Shown: positions 39,080-51,820, counted from the stretch's first letter. The stretch is DNA of 64,000 nucleotides from Cenococcum geophilum 1.58 (GCA_001692895.1 KV748186.1:1293785-1357784), one strand, 5' to 3'. Notes: a model not told the origin generated them from the sequence alone. Program-made: numbers and translations.

Positions 39080-40044
39080 GTTTGTGGTATCTTTAATTTG
39101 CGCCCCATCATAATTACTAATTCCCTATACCCTAGCTAATTAACCTCCGCCCTAGAGCAATCGCGACCTGCGCGCGCCTCTGCTAAAACCGATATATCCC
39201 TAGCACAGTTCTAGAACAATCCTTAGTTTTTACCTAGTACCTAAATAGGCGACACTAACGACGCCGAAATAGCCGAAACCTAGAACCCCCGCGACGTTTT
39301 TGTAGACCTATTTATAGAGACATACCCTAATATCGCGTGGACAATCCACCGCTCCCTACTATACCCTAAGACTTTTGAGCCTAGCAAAGCTTACCTTACC
39401 CTTATTAACTATACTAATAAGTTTTTTAATAACATTAAAGTAGGACTATAGTGTATATATAATATAAACACCGCCAATAAGAAAGCCAACGAAAACCTTA
39501 GTGCCCTTATCGCTTCCTAGATAGGAACTATTAACTCCTAGGCAGAGACTATTACCGTTCTAAAATAATTAACCCCTATAATAACGGTAGTAACCTAGCA
39601 GAAAAAACGAAGATCTAAAGACCCGCTAATATTTAGCGGAAAAGGCACCCCGCTAGAATGATAAGCTAATTTTAAGACCTAGCACATTAAGATTAAGGGA
39701 GTCTTCAACCGGGACTAGGACTACTTTAACATAGTTTAGTCCTAGATCCTTTATATCTCGGATATGCTAGAGGATAAGGCCTATAAGTTTATTAAGTAGG
39801 GCTTAGAGCTTATATACAAGAACCTAAATAATATATTTGCGTAAAAATGGCCTACCAAGGAAGATATGCTTAAAGACCTTACTGCCTACTACGAGGTCCT
39901 TAATATAACCTAAGTCGTAAAGAATAAGCTTAACCATTTCCCCTAAGGCGAGCGTAATTACTAGTCCTAAAAGGGAGAGCTTAATAAGCTAATAGTCCGC
40001 GCTAAGAAAACAGACGAATAGAAGGTGGACCTACTCTAAAAGTT

Positions 40045-40147
40045 NATCTCTCTAAAGATGGAAGAGCTGGTACTTAAACTAGCCTATAAAATTAACAACA
40101 GCGACTATATAGGTTGGAGTAAGCAGATAGATATATTCGCTAAGAAN
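40045..40147. other. two ambiguous bases (N) in the Gypsy body
   Basis: Single N characters occur at 40,045 and 40,147, the only ones I noticed. They suggest unresolved differences between reads from several near-identical copies. Confidence 0.85.
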
Positions 40148-43100
40148 CTCGCGAACTATGCACACTAAGCTAACCTTAAGAAGAACGCTAACCACCGCCT
40201 ACCTGCCTAAGCCCCTGCCCCTATGTTAACCCCGACCCTAGTAGTAACTGGAGAACCTATAGACCTTAATAAAATCTTAAACACGGAGCGTAAGCGCCGT
40301 GTTAATAATAGACTATACCTTGCCTATAGCCTACCTAGCCACTAAAAGGATACCTATAACCCCACTAAGATAGTAAACCTAGTCCTAATGCCACCCCGTT
40401 AAACAACGTGAATAAATAACCGCGGATACGGCGACTATGGAGTCTATTATGGACGCGGCGACCGCGGAGCCTATTATGGCCGCGGCGGACGACCCCCCCC
40501 CTTTAACCCTACGGCTTAGTTACTCTAAACTATGCCCTATATAGGAGCCCAACCCGTTAACAACGCCTAGTATTGGCGACTTCGCGCTAGCAAATACGAA
40601 CACGGCTATATTATTGGCGAGGTATTATCTTCCTATACCCTGACCAAAATAGAGATAAACACCGCCAGCTAGACGGACACTAGACCGCCCCGCTAAGACA
40701 GCTCTATACCCTAGTCATTAAAAGGCAGACCCTTAAACTAAGTTGCGCCTAAGGGTTTAAACCATATAAGGAGGAAGACGAGAAGATTAGGTCCCTATTA
40801 CTAAATTAATTAGTCCTTTCTATTAGTAAACTGCTACTTAATCTTAGATTAGCAAATAGTAATAAGAAATTAATCCTTATTTAAACCCAACTCTCCTTAT
40901 TACGTAACCTATACCCCCAAGTTTATATTAATATAGTAAGCCTAGTAGACTCCAGTAGTACTATAATAGCATTTGCTGACGCAGAGTCTATTATAAGAAA
41001 GTATAACGTTATAACTAAGAAGCTACTAGCACCTAGGCCACTACGCCTTGCAGATAGTATCCTAACTTTGCTTATTATAGACTACTTTACCGCCTAAATA
41101 TTAATCGGCCTCCATACTAAAGCTATACTCTTTTTTATTACCAAACTCTTGCCTACTACCCTAATTATCCTAAGTATGCCCTAGCTTTAGAAGCATAAGC
41201 CCCGTCCTAGCTTTAGAAAACTTAAAATCCGCTTTAACTTAGACTACTACTTTAGGCACTACCTCTTATAGGGGATAGCTAATGTTAGTAGGGACGCCTT
41301 ATATGGACACTTAGTACTACTAAGCCTAGTGCCTAGGACTATATATAAAGCCCTAATAGTAGAAGACGTTCCTAATAAAGGGGAGCCCGTATAGCTGCAA
41401 AGAAATAAAATAATAGAAGACTGGATTAACCTAGCACTTAAGACCAAAACGACGAGCTAGCTAGCCCTACTAAGACTAAGGAAGAAGGTTCGCTTTACAC
41501 CGCTACTACTAAGAAACTAACCCTAACCTAGGCACTATTTAAACCCTGGCCGCCTAGCCTGATACCTAAAACTAAGCTATATGCTATATACGCACACTAT
41601 AGCTCGCGTTATAGCAAGGACTGGCTATAAAACTACTAAAACCCGGATAATAGAAACCGCGCCACCGTAACGCCCAACCTTATACCTGTCTCCCGCGCGT
41701 ACCATACAGAGCTACCGCCTCGTTTCCGCCCCCCTAGGCTAACTAAGCTATGCCAGCCTAGCCGTAGCACTAGAGAGCTAAACATGCCCTAACCTAGACA
41801 ATATTAAATGCACCTATGCTATTAATTTTACCTAGTTCTGTAAATAAAAAAACGTAAAGGTAATAAGGATCTATATGGCAGAGCTGGTAAAACTAGTTAA
41901 ATAAGATAAGCACCGACAGCTGTTTAAAGAGCTGCCTATAGGCCTAATAGAAGTACTAAACCTATTAAAAAGGTCTTTTCGCTGGCTAGTAGAAGGCGAC
42001 TATATAATAAAGAAAGCCCGTAAAGCGCTCCCCCCCTATTTCTATAACTTTCTTAAAATAAATCTAAAAACTAAACCTAAGCTTTTATGTTGGAAGATAG
42101 TCGATACTAATATTAAAAAATTCCTAAAAGGTAAACCAGGATTAACCCGCGAAGACATTCTACAACGCCTATTAAAGGAGTTTAGTAAATATATTAAGCA
42201 CTTTCTCCCTAAAAATGTAGATAAGCTGCCCCCTTACTAACCATAGGACTATAAAATTAAGATTACCCCTAGAAACTAAGCCCTATACTATAAAAATAGA
42301 CCACTCTTATCTACTAAACTTAGGTATATAAAGAAGTGGATTAATAAGATACTGGATAAGGGTTTTATCCGTGAATTAACCTTACCAGCTACCGTACTAC
42401 TCCTCCTTACTACTAAGCCCGGCGGTAGTATATAAATCTACTATAACTACTAAGGCCTAAACACAGTCACTATTAAGAATTAATACCCACTGCTACTAAT
42501 CTATAAGACACTTGACGTACTTTATAGCGCTAAGTACTTTACTAAACTTAATATAATTGCTGCGTTTAACCAGATCCGGATTGCGGAGGGTTATAAATGG
42601 CTTATAGCATTTATTACCCGGTTTGGACTCTATAAGATACTAGTTATACCATTTGGCCTCTATAACGCACCCGCTATGTTTTAAAACTATATTAACTATA
42701 TTCTATACAACGCCCTTAATAACTACTGCACTGCCTACCTTAATAACGTCCTTGTCTTTTCTAAAACACGCGCCGAGCATACTAAGTATATAAATGAAGT
42801 CATCTAAAGACTTGGCAATGCTGGACTTTAGATTAATATTAATAAGTTTAAGTTCTACTTTACTAAAACAAAATATCTTAGCTTAATTATCTTAACTAAT
42901 AGTATAACTATAGACCCTAAGAAGATACAGGCCTTATAGGAATGGAAGGACCTAACATTAATTAAAGAACTATAACAATTTCTTAGCTTTACGAACTTCT
43001 ACCAACAATTTATCTAAGGCTACTCTGCTATTGCTATACCTATAACAAAACTTCTAAAGAAGGATATTGGATGGCTATAGGGACTAGAACAAGCCAAATT

Positions 43101-45341
43101 GTTTAAGGCCCTTAAGGGAGCCTTTACTTCGGCACTAGTACTAGTATACTATAACTATATGAAGAAAATAGTGGTAGAGATAGATGTATTGAATTAGGCT
43201 TCTAGCGAAGTCCTTTCCTAGTATAACGACAACGGAAAATTAAAACTAGTCGCATTCTTCTCCGTAAAGCACTCCGCGCTAGAATATAACTATAAGATCT
43301 ATAATAAAGAACTCCTAGCTATTGTTAAGGCTTTAGAGGAATAGTGTCTTAAGCTGTAAGGGACTAAGGAGCCGTTTAAAATTATTACCGACTATAAAAA
43401 CCTATAAACGTTTATAACTACTAAGCAGCTAAACTAGCGCTAAGTCTAGTGGGCAGAGTTCCTTTTATAGTTTAACTTTATAATTATATATAGACCTGGC
43501 AGCAAAGCTACGCTCCCTAATGCCCTAAGCTAGCTACTAGGAATAAGGCCTAAGGACGCTAATAATAAACGCCTCCGCCACTAAGCCTAAGTCGTTATAC
43601 CGCCCTAAAAAGTTAACCCTATAATTTTAAAAGAATTACTATATAAGTCCCGTAACTCTAACGACGTAGAGTTTATAGCCGCTCTAGACCCTAAAATAGC
43701 CGAAAAGTTACTAGATAAGTTAATCCGGCTAAGATACCAGGAGAACGAACTTGTAAGAGATATAGTAGCAGCCCTACGTAATTGGAAAGCTCGCCGTTAG
43801 CTAAAGAAAATTAGGAAATTACTCTGTTGCGATAAGTTAGAATATAGTATCATTAACAGATAGATTTACTTCCGCTAACATCTCTTCGTCCCTAACGCCC
43901 TAGACCTCTACCTAAAAGTTACCCATCGCTCTTATAGCAGCGGCCCTACTAATTACCCTAGCTAGGTTAAGACTCTTAACCTCTTAAACCAAATATACTG
44001 GTAGCTAGGAATCTCCTAGTTTACGGCTACCTTTATTAAAGACTATACCCTATACTTTCACACTAAGACCCCCTATTCTGCCCCGCCCGGTTTCCTAAAG
44101 CTACTAGAATTACCCGCCTGCCCGTAAACTAATATCTTAATTAACTATATTACAACGCTGCTAGTATGCTAACACTATAGTAAGGTATACGAATATATCC
44201 TTATTATTATAGACCGCCTAACTAAAATATAATACCTTATTCTAGTAATAGGACTCTTAATAGAGGAGTTAATTAATGGCTTTATTAACAACGTATATAA
44301 GCTCTATAGTGTATTAAGCACAATTATCTTTAATCGCGGTATATAATTTGTCAGCGACTTCTAGCGACGACTAAGTAAACGCCTTAAGACAATCTTGCGA
44401 CTAAGCTTAGCCTAGCACCTAGAAACGGATAGCTAAACTAAAATTATTAACGCCGCCATAAATAAATACCTTTGTGCTTTTGTTAGCTTTATATAGGACG
44501 ACTGGGTTAACTACCTGCCGCTCGCCGAGTTTGCTATAAATAACTAAGTTAATAAAAGTATAGGCATCTTCCTATCTCTTACAAACTACGGCTTTAACCC
44601 TCGCCTTAGAATTAAGCCTGCTGGCCCCTACCTACCGACACTATTAGTACAAGTAAAGAAGGAGTTCTTCCGCGCAGACTCTATAGCCAACCGCTTTAAG
44701 CGGATATTAATACAGCTTAAGGCCCTAGCCTAGATTTTATAGTAACGCTATAAAGATAATGCTAATACCCGTAGGGATAAGAGTGCGTTATTCTACGAAG
44801 GTAATATAGTTATAGTTAGCTTAGAAAATATAAAGATAAATAGACCTAAGAAGAAATAGGACGACAAATAGGACGGCTTGTACCCCGTACTCGCAGTATA
44901 CCAAGGGGTAGTTATAATAGACCTCCCGGACTATATCCGAGTAAATAAATCCTTTTATACATCTAAGGTCCGCCTCTAGGCTGCTAAAGAGATCCCTAGT
45001 TAAGTAAATATTAATACCGCAGAGCGCCGTAATATATAAGGACGAGTGGCAGAGAGAGATAATAACGGCAACATAGAAGACAAATGGGAGTTTAAGAAAA
45101 TCCTTAATATACACAATAAAGACCCCTAGGGCCTAACTTATAAGATTAAATAGAAATATTATAAGGATATAACCTAGCAGCTAGAGGAAGACCTAAAGGG
45201 TTGCGAATAAGCTATACAGCGCTTTTATAAGCAACACCCTAAGAAGCTAAGACCCCCAGACTGGGTACAAGATAAGGAAAAGTCACGCCAAGATCACAGC
45301 CGACTACCGCATTAAAATTTGTGGTAGTTAAGATGTTATAG

Positions 45342-45364
45342 AACTTTAACCGGCGGTTAAAGTT
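45342..45364. repeat. hairpin in the Gypsy 3' untranslated part
   Basis: aactttaacc and ggttaaagtt form perfect 10-bp arms around ggc. The hairpin lies between the chromodomain segment and the purine tract, in a stretch (45,330-45,600) that keeps more CpA/TpG than the coding part. Confidence 0.7.
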
Positions 45365-45620
45365 ATTTAATTGGCCAAATTCTTACCAAGAAACGCCACA
45401 CGGACCGATTTAGGTGGTGGTGTAGAGTTCTGCCGACCTTACTCACTAAACTAACCAATTAGGATTTTCCATGCCCGGCATAGAAAATCGCCATTGGCTT
45501 GGTTAAGGGCGGTAAGCGGAACTAATATCTTTGTGGTAGAAAATAAGCAACCCCGTATACTGCCTATTTTTAAGTTATCTATTCGGTTTAGGGACTAAAC
45601 CGTCTGGGGGAGAGGAGTAT

Positions 45621-45807
45621 TGTTACGGCACTAACCTGACGCATACTATTTCATACTATCTCGTACTATTCCCTACTATTGGCTAGCCCACTACTAGCGA
45701 CTTGGCGGCCGGCCCTACTATTTATATACAATACCCCCTTTCTACCTTCTTCCCCTCTTTATACCACAACGTAGTTATTTAGTCTACTTTATTACAGTAC
45801 TGTAACA
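45621..45807 (+). repeat. Gypsy right LTR, 187 bp
   Basis: Starts TGTTACGGCACTAACC, ends TGTAACA, and is followed by the CTATG target duplication. Confidence 0.9.
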
Positions 45808-46440
45808 CTATGCCTCTAGTACCTACTTCGCTGTTTGTTACTCTTATATATATTAGAAGGGTATAAACCCTATTTACTTAGCCTTATTTTATCTAATTAT
45901 TATATCTAAGTAGGAAGTTACTTAAATTATATAAATTAGGGTATTTAGACATAATATCCTAGTAAATGTTTTAATATATAAGTACTTCCTAGTGACACCA
46001 GTGTATAAGCAATTAAGGTATAACTTTAAAGAATTTATATTGGCCTAATTTGCGTATCTTCTAGGGGGGGAGGCTGTATTGAAAAAACTAGATCTGGGAG
46101 TTACTAGAACTGTAGAAACTTGGTCCTTAGTATTAGAGAGGTTATAAAAGTTTAAGAGTCCTAATTTTAACGTGGTGCTCTTCTATATAGTAGAACTAAT
46201 GGATTTAGCTTTCTGGGGTTTTCGGCTCGCTTAATAATTTTGCTAAGGGTAGGACGATAATAGGGAAAGTAGGTTAATCTAAGCCTTTTACTTATAAATG
46301 TATTTTCTAAAAACTTACTATTTAAAGCTATAGTCTTTCTAAGGCTTGCTTTGCTAATAGTAACCCATTTACTTATATATATTTTATTAGGATAAGGGGC
46401 TGGTAATTCGTTATTAATCTTAGGTAGCATTTAGTTATAC
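45808..46440 (-). pseudogene. large unidentified gene relic, 5' part
   Basis: Minus-strand coding-like sequence on the upstream side of the Gypsy insertion. An open stretch of 87 codons begins with Met at 46,430 (KWVTISKASLRKTIALNSKF region). After a frame change it continues to the insertion point (TTGVTRKYLYIKTFTRI region near 46,000), then on across the target site into YLASLVGTYIDR at about 38,886. The Met at 46,430 is a possible start because the frame above it is poor. Confidence 0.45.
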
Positions 46441-48190
46441 TTCCTAAGTCGATAACTAAATAGAGAGGATAAGTTAGCACTAGAGCGAAATATCTCCTTA
46501 ACCTTCTACCTAGGGATAGACGTAAGCAATGATATTATGCCTAGACCACTACTATAGAGGCCGAAATAGTGCTTATAGCTGGCCGATAGTTGGCGGGGTA
46601 GCGTCTATACCGTATACGCGGGATATAACTTGATAAGGATATAGAAGCTAGGTTATATTAATAAAATATAGATCAAACTGGATAATATAAGTTTATATAG
46701 GTTTAGTTAAGGAAGGCTGAAGGTAAGTATATATATCTAATAAGTTTTCTGGCTTTTTTTTACTATCTTATTAGTTTTCCTTCTAACTCCTTTTGAATTT
46801 ATTTGGATTTACTAAAATATATATACTATATCTAGCGTCTATAATCAATTTTCTATAGAATATCTTAACCAGATTGGCGAAATTAGTTAGGATTTTTCTA
46901 CTTAAATTCATTCTATAGCTATGCCGGTAGATAAAACCTATTAACTATAAAACTAGGTTATTTTTAAGGTAAATTAGCTAATAATTCGTTTAGGTTCCTG
47001 GGAGGCAATGCCTAGCTTATTCTAAAAGGGGTAAAGAAGTTTAGGTAATTCTAGGAAAGAACTATCCCTAGTGCGGTACTCTAGTAAACTAGTTAGAGTA
47101 TTTAGTAAGAAACTTTTTTTGGCAATTTCTATATAGGGCTAATATATGGAGTACCCTAAAGATAGTAAAGGGCTAGGTTTATAGGTAATAGAGGAGGTGG
47201 GGGTTACTATAAGTACCGAGTTCCCTAATTTCTAAAGATACTTATAGTAGTAAGAGTGACATTATATATATTTCTAATATATATATTTTACTTCTTTTTA
47301 GCTTTATTAGCTATATACATATTAACTTATAGGGGGAGCTATCCTATAGTTAGTATTTATAGCTATTTGGCTTACTATATATTGCTAGATATATAATTAC
47401 ACCTAGGTTTACTATAAGTGTACTTATCTCCAGTATACTATAAAGGCTTAGTGCATAAAATACTAGGAGATAGGAGTGAAATGCCTAGTAAATATAGTCG
47501 CGATGTAAGAATAAATACTTTAATATATTAATATATGGCCAATGCTCTCTATAAACAGTATAGGATTAACGAAAATAGTAGTTTATCTTAACTGCTTAGA
47601 CAGTAGCCTAAGTAAGCTAAAACAACCATTTCTTTTAGGTGACTGCTATAGCAAAATTAAGGGTACTAGTAGGTATAACGGTATTAGCGAGCAAGGCCAA
47701 GTCCTAACCTAAATGATTATATCTAGGAAACTAGGTTGAGCTATTTATAAGGGCTATTCTAACCGTAGTAACCTTAGAGGTTAATTAGGTGGATAGAGTT
47801 TATATAAATAGCTAAAGGAGATAAGCTTAGATTAGATTAGATACTAGTTGCTTATAATAGGTAAAGTAGTTACTGCTCTATCGGCTAAGGCCAAATCTTA
47901 CTATGTAGTCTAACATTTAGAGCTATGGCTATTACCTTCTAGGAAGGTAAGAATAGTGCTAAGATATAAAGCTAGGACGTTATATCGCTAATTAAATTAA
48001 ATATTTGGCTTATAAACTTAAAGCGGTTATAGAACGGGATGTATACCTTATAAGTAGCTAATAGCTAGTGGCTGATGGCTAATATAACACGTACCGCCGC
48101 GGCAAATTCTATTCGCCGTTATTAACTACAACGCGTTTAATCTCTACGCCTTCACTATTACCGGACTACTTTTTATTACTTGTTAAAAAA
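46441..48190. other. RIP-degraded spacer
   Basis: Dense stops, AT-rich runs (tatatata near 47,275) and no recognisable gene or repeat. Confidence 0.4.
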
Positions 48191-48199
48191 ACTATCTCG

Positions 48200-49000
48200 G
48201 TTACTTAATGAATCTCTTAAGAAAACTCCTCTATTTTATACACGTCCTCCTTATAGTTAGGGACACTTAAAATCTTCTGCTGTAATAGTCCTATAAGATA
48301 GCCACGCCTACTAAATTCAGCGTACCACCTATTAAGGCTGTAGATCTGGCTAGACTCCTAAAAAAAGAGGCCCGGCGGACTTCTAAGATTAAATTCCTAA
48401 CTAGCGACGTTTAGCAATTATATTAATAGTTATACGAAATAAAACACGACAGATTTCCACTAAGCTAAGTTGATAAGCTTTAACGGAATATTACTTAGCC
48501 CAAATACTAGGAATGCAAAGCCTAATATCTAAAGGACGCGCTTAGTGAGCATATCTAGCAAAATACTCTTCGCAAATACGATATGGACGAGATGCCTTCT
48601 ATAGATAGCTAGCGGGGTATCGTGGCGTTCTATATATATCTCTTAAAGTAATACGGGCTTTCTTTAAAGCAAGTAAGGGAATGCCGACTATTGATTAAGA
48701 CCTAGACCTACTGGTAGCCTAAGGTAAAGCTTCTTCGGGAAGCTTCGGCCCTTTAAGAGATATAGATAGTAAAGAAGCACTTAGCAAAGAAAGCATAATA
48801 AGCATAGCAGTTAAAACTAACTACTAGATTAGTTCTAGCTAGTAAGGTATTAGCTAGAATAATAAGGCCTAAAGCTAGCGACTCTATAGGGGCGAGGGTA
48901 GTAAAATATAGGGGCGGGGTCAGCGCTAAGGCACGCTAGGTTTAACCCTTCGCGTTATTATATAATCTAGATCAACCATTCCTCCATTCTAGTACACTCC
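48200..49000 (+). pseudogene. unidentified helical gene relic
   Basis: A plus-strand frame from an ATG near 48,207 is coherent for about 260 codons with RIP-type stops only. It is rich in Lys, Arg, Gln and Leu; recognisable blocks include TKFSVPPIKAVDLARLLKKE and RKYDMDEMPSID. It ends near 48,970, about 180 bp before the kinase relic in the same orientation. Family unknown; the basic, helical composition would suit a nucleic-acid-binding or structural role, but this is a guess. Confidence 0.4.
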
Positions 49001-49179
49001 ATACCATAAGTTAGGGTCTTAGCACCCCTTTAGTATAAGTCTATAGGTCCTCTTATCCCCGCCACCCACTAACACTCGCCCTATTAATTTATTTCCCGTC
49101 TCTATAACTATAGCACCTACTAAGACTATTAATCTCTCTAACATTTTCTTAATTCTTAGAAATTTTAAGGGTACACTTA

Positions 49180-50715
49180 ATATCCTTATATTGTCCGAGA
49201 ATTTACGATATAAGTTTACTCCCTCTATTAATGCTCTTCCGGCGAACTAGAAGGGAGGCTAGTTTAAGGAGTAGGAGCTTACCGGCCCCTTTTTTGCCCT
49301 AACTTTTAGAGATTACTATTATCTAGATAGATGCTTCCTTAGTTCTTCTGGCGAAACTAAGATATATAACCTCTAGCTTATTAAGAATAACAAGACTAGC
49401 ATTAGCAGGCGGCATATTAGGTTTAATATTAGCCCAGTTATAAGACGCCTAAGAGTAAAGATGCTATTAACAAATCCTATTTATATAATCGATGGTAATG
49501 GCCGCGAAGTAGTCCTTATATAGGGATCATCTATAGAAATCTCTAACCTAGTTACTATCAATCTTCAAACGGCTAGTTTCTGGGCATGGCGTCCGATCCT
49601 ATCGCGCGAGGAAGAAGGCAGTTGGCGAGAAAAAGCCGTAAAATTTACTAAAGAACTTCTAGACTCCCTACTAAGACAGCTCCTTAGTCTTAAGGCTAAG
49701 ATAAATAAGAACTAAACCAGCAATCTTAGATTTGGAAAAGATAATACTATATATATACAGAAATGGGGATTAGAAAGGAAAGGAAGTTACGTATTAGTTA
49801 TAAGGGTATAGGAATTAAAGTTTAGAGTTATCTTCGCCGCTAAGGAGCCATACTTAAGGAACTACGACGATAGTATAGTAAGAAAGGTATAGGAAGAATT
49901 AAGAGCGGAATATAAGAATATAATCGAGCTTGGGGAGTATGTAAGTAAACGCCACTAAAACTACGTTGCCGTTAAGTGCTAATTAATTATCCTTCTTCTA
50001 GCCAAACTTAGTAAAGGTAATCGACTTAATATTACTAGAGAATTAGCAGCCACTGTAGATGATTATGGAGTGGATTTTGTATAGCCTTGACTTGATAAAA
50101 CCTGACGCTTATAACATTCCTAACTTTATACTTTAGGTCTATAACGGAATAGTTGCCATATATAATAAAGATTTTGCTTATTAGGACCTAAAGCCAGAAA
50201 ACATCCTTATTAGAGTTAACGACGACGGGCTTACTTCTAAGATCGCCGACTTTAGAGAATTAAAATTTAAGGCTTTAGGAAATATAATGACTATTACTAG
50301 CTTAGTGTTATATATGGCCCCTAAACTCTATATAATAAACCTACCTTATTCTAAAGCCATCGATATATAGTCCTTTGGACTTATTATACTGGAACTTCTA
50401 ACTAACTAGGAGCCTAACTTAGAGATATGGGGCTCCTATAGCCTGCTAAGTCCCAAACAGTATAATGACTAGGTTTATAACGTGATCCCTATTTATATAG
50501 TAAGTACGCTAAAGACGTTTAGGTCTATGCTAAAGGGACTATTATATAAGGAACCCAAGCAGAGATAGTCCGCTAAGGAATGCTAGAAATGGCTGCTGGG
50601 AATTATTTTAACAGGTATAAGTACATAGGAAGGCACTAACGATAGTAAGAAGCGGCCTGCGCCGGTATTTAAGGATGACGGCTGTAGAAATATACGGAGT
50701 TAATATCCTACCTAA
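49180..50715 (+). pseudogene. FHA domain-protein kinase relic (Rad53/Cds1-like layout)
   Basis: Seen on the plus strand: an FHA-like region at about 49,380-49,600 has SISRRHIRF followed by a DGNG turn and a VTINLQT strand. The kinase N-lobe at about 49,740-49,950 has a VAIK-like FAAKEP. The C-lobe has a catalytic loop reading QDLKPENIL (50,183-50,209) where HRDLKPEN is usual, DFR at 50,248-50,256 where DFG is expected, an MAPKL (APE) site near 50,311, and DIQSFGLIILELL (DxWSxG) near 50,361. Changed residues fit RIP (for example GGA to AGA). Known: FHA modules bind phosphothreonine, and FHA-kinase fusions act in DNA-damage checkpoints, but other fungal FHA-kinases exist. Inferred: a dead copy, perhaps of a duplicated or element-borne kinase. 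The frame ends near 50,690. Confidence 0.75.
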
Positions 50716-50724
50716 TTGATAATC

Positions 50725-50751
50725 TCCCTAGAGAGACGCAATCTCTAGGGA
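50725..50751. terminator. hairpin just after kinase relic
   Basis: tccctagaga and tctctaggga form perfect 10-bp arms around gacgcaa, followed by tacttttt twice. It lies directly downstream of the kinase frame. A role in 3' end formation is possible; eukaryotic termination does not normally need such a hairpin. Confidence 0.4.
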
Positions 50752-50755
50752 ATAC

Positions 50756-51340
50756 TTTTTAATACTTTTTATATATTTGACGTAACTTCTAATAGAGTTT
50801 TAAAACTTAAAGGATTAGCATATATTAATAGAATCATCCCCTTACTCCTTATTTTGTGTCTTTGTCGTTCTAACTATTTTAGCCGCTCTAACTCCAAGTT
50901 TATAAAGTTTTTAAAATAGTTTAACGCTGGTAAAGAGGTTATTAAGCTATACTATATACTTTCCTAAAGGATAGAGCCGCTGCTAAGTAGTCTCGTACGT
51001 CTATATAAGGCTTGGCGTTAGCATAGTGCTATAAAAGGAAGAGTAGATATAGGATAGCTTACTAAAAGCTACCTATATTACTCCCTAATAACCTTAGTCT
51101 TATAGTTAATTTTAATGGCTATATATTGCTTATCTAGCTCCCCTTCCTTATTAATTACATCGTCTTCTACCTAAGTAAAGGCCTAACCTAAGTTTCGGCA
51201 TACCTCCAGAGTTTTAGGGCGTATTACTAGTAGGTCTCCCTTATTAAATAATATACAGCCTTATCCTTTACTTTTGTTTATAAAGATTAAAGTTATAAAT
51301 AAAACCTTATAGGCCTAGATAGTGCTATAAATAGCCGATA
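50756..51340. other. RIP-degraded spacer
   Basis: No gene recognised. This is the 3' flank of the kinase relic. Confidence 0.35.
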
Positions 51341-51359
51341 ATAAGGCCCTCCTTATAGG

Positions 51360-51820
51360 CTTATGTGATGGAAAACTTAATAAAGAATTGTTATAGGAGG
51401 AAATTGCTAGACATTTTATAGGTAGAATACTATAGGAATGCAGGCGCTATTATAAGATTCTAAGGCCTAAGCCTAAAGAGGAGGCCGTAAAGGAGAAACT
51501 ATAGATAGCCGATAAAGAGAAACGTCTTGTGGATATGCGTAAGGAAAAAGGCATGGCGTGGAATGACCTTAAAAGGTGGTTTCTAGGAAGAACGCGACTC
51601 TTATATAGGAAGTATTATATATATATGTTTCCTAAAAAAGGAATAAGGCGATTAGTAGGACTAGTAATATTAAAGAAAAGAAGGCAGTAAAGCGGAAAGC
51701 AGCGCTAAAGGAAAAGAAGGTAATAAGGTGTAGATAAGCAGCGCTAAATATAAGACCTAATAAGTATTGCTTAACGGCAGGAGTAAGGAATATAAATTAT
51801 GGCGGTTATTCTTATAGGTT
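51360..51820 (+). pseudogene. relic with Myb/SANT-like motif
   Basis: A plus-strand frame at 51,370-51,750 is coherent and very Lys/Arg-rich. At about 51,530-51,625 it reads MRKEKGMAWNDLKRWFLGRT then RLLYRKYY, close to the W..I..RFPGRT...L..R.Y core of Myb/SANT DNA-binding repeats. A basic tail follows (51,640-51,780). Only one repeat is seen and the ends are undefined. It lies convergent with the left chromo-motif gene copy. Confidence 0.45.

Larger units (their letters stand above)
38893..45807 (+). mobile_element. Ty3/Gypsy chromovirus-type LTR retrotransposon, broken
   Basis: Structurally complete: 187-bp LTRs at 38,893-39,079 and 45,621-45,807, a 5-bp CTATG target duplication, a purine tract (about 45,606-45,617) and an internal region in the usual Gypsy order. 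Gag spans about 39,240-40,500 and ends in a Gly/Arg-rich stretch. Protease is near 40,930-41,120, reverse transcriptase about 42,250-42,900, RNase H about 43,090-43,540, integrase about 43,980-44,660, and a C-terminal chromodomain-like segment about 45,060-45,230. Reverse transcriptase before integrase plus a chromodomain places it in the chromovirus branch of Gypsy. The body is broken many times, in the RIP manner. The LTRs differ at about 14 of 187 sites, all transitions of RIP type, so RIP rather than long age explains the divergence and the insertion may be fairly young. It sits inside the large minus-strand gene relic. Confidence 0.9.

Noticed and set aside
46061-46075. G-rich tract resembling a retroelement purine tract (similar tracts near 6,935 and 21,752)
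   Set aside because: No LTR-like repeat follows any of the three, and at 46,064 the tract reads as prolines in the minus-strand gene relic.
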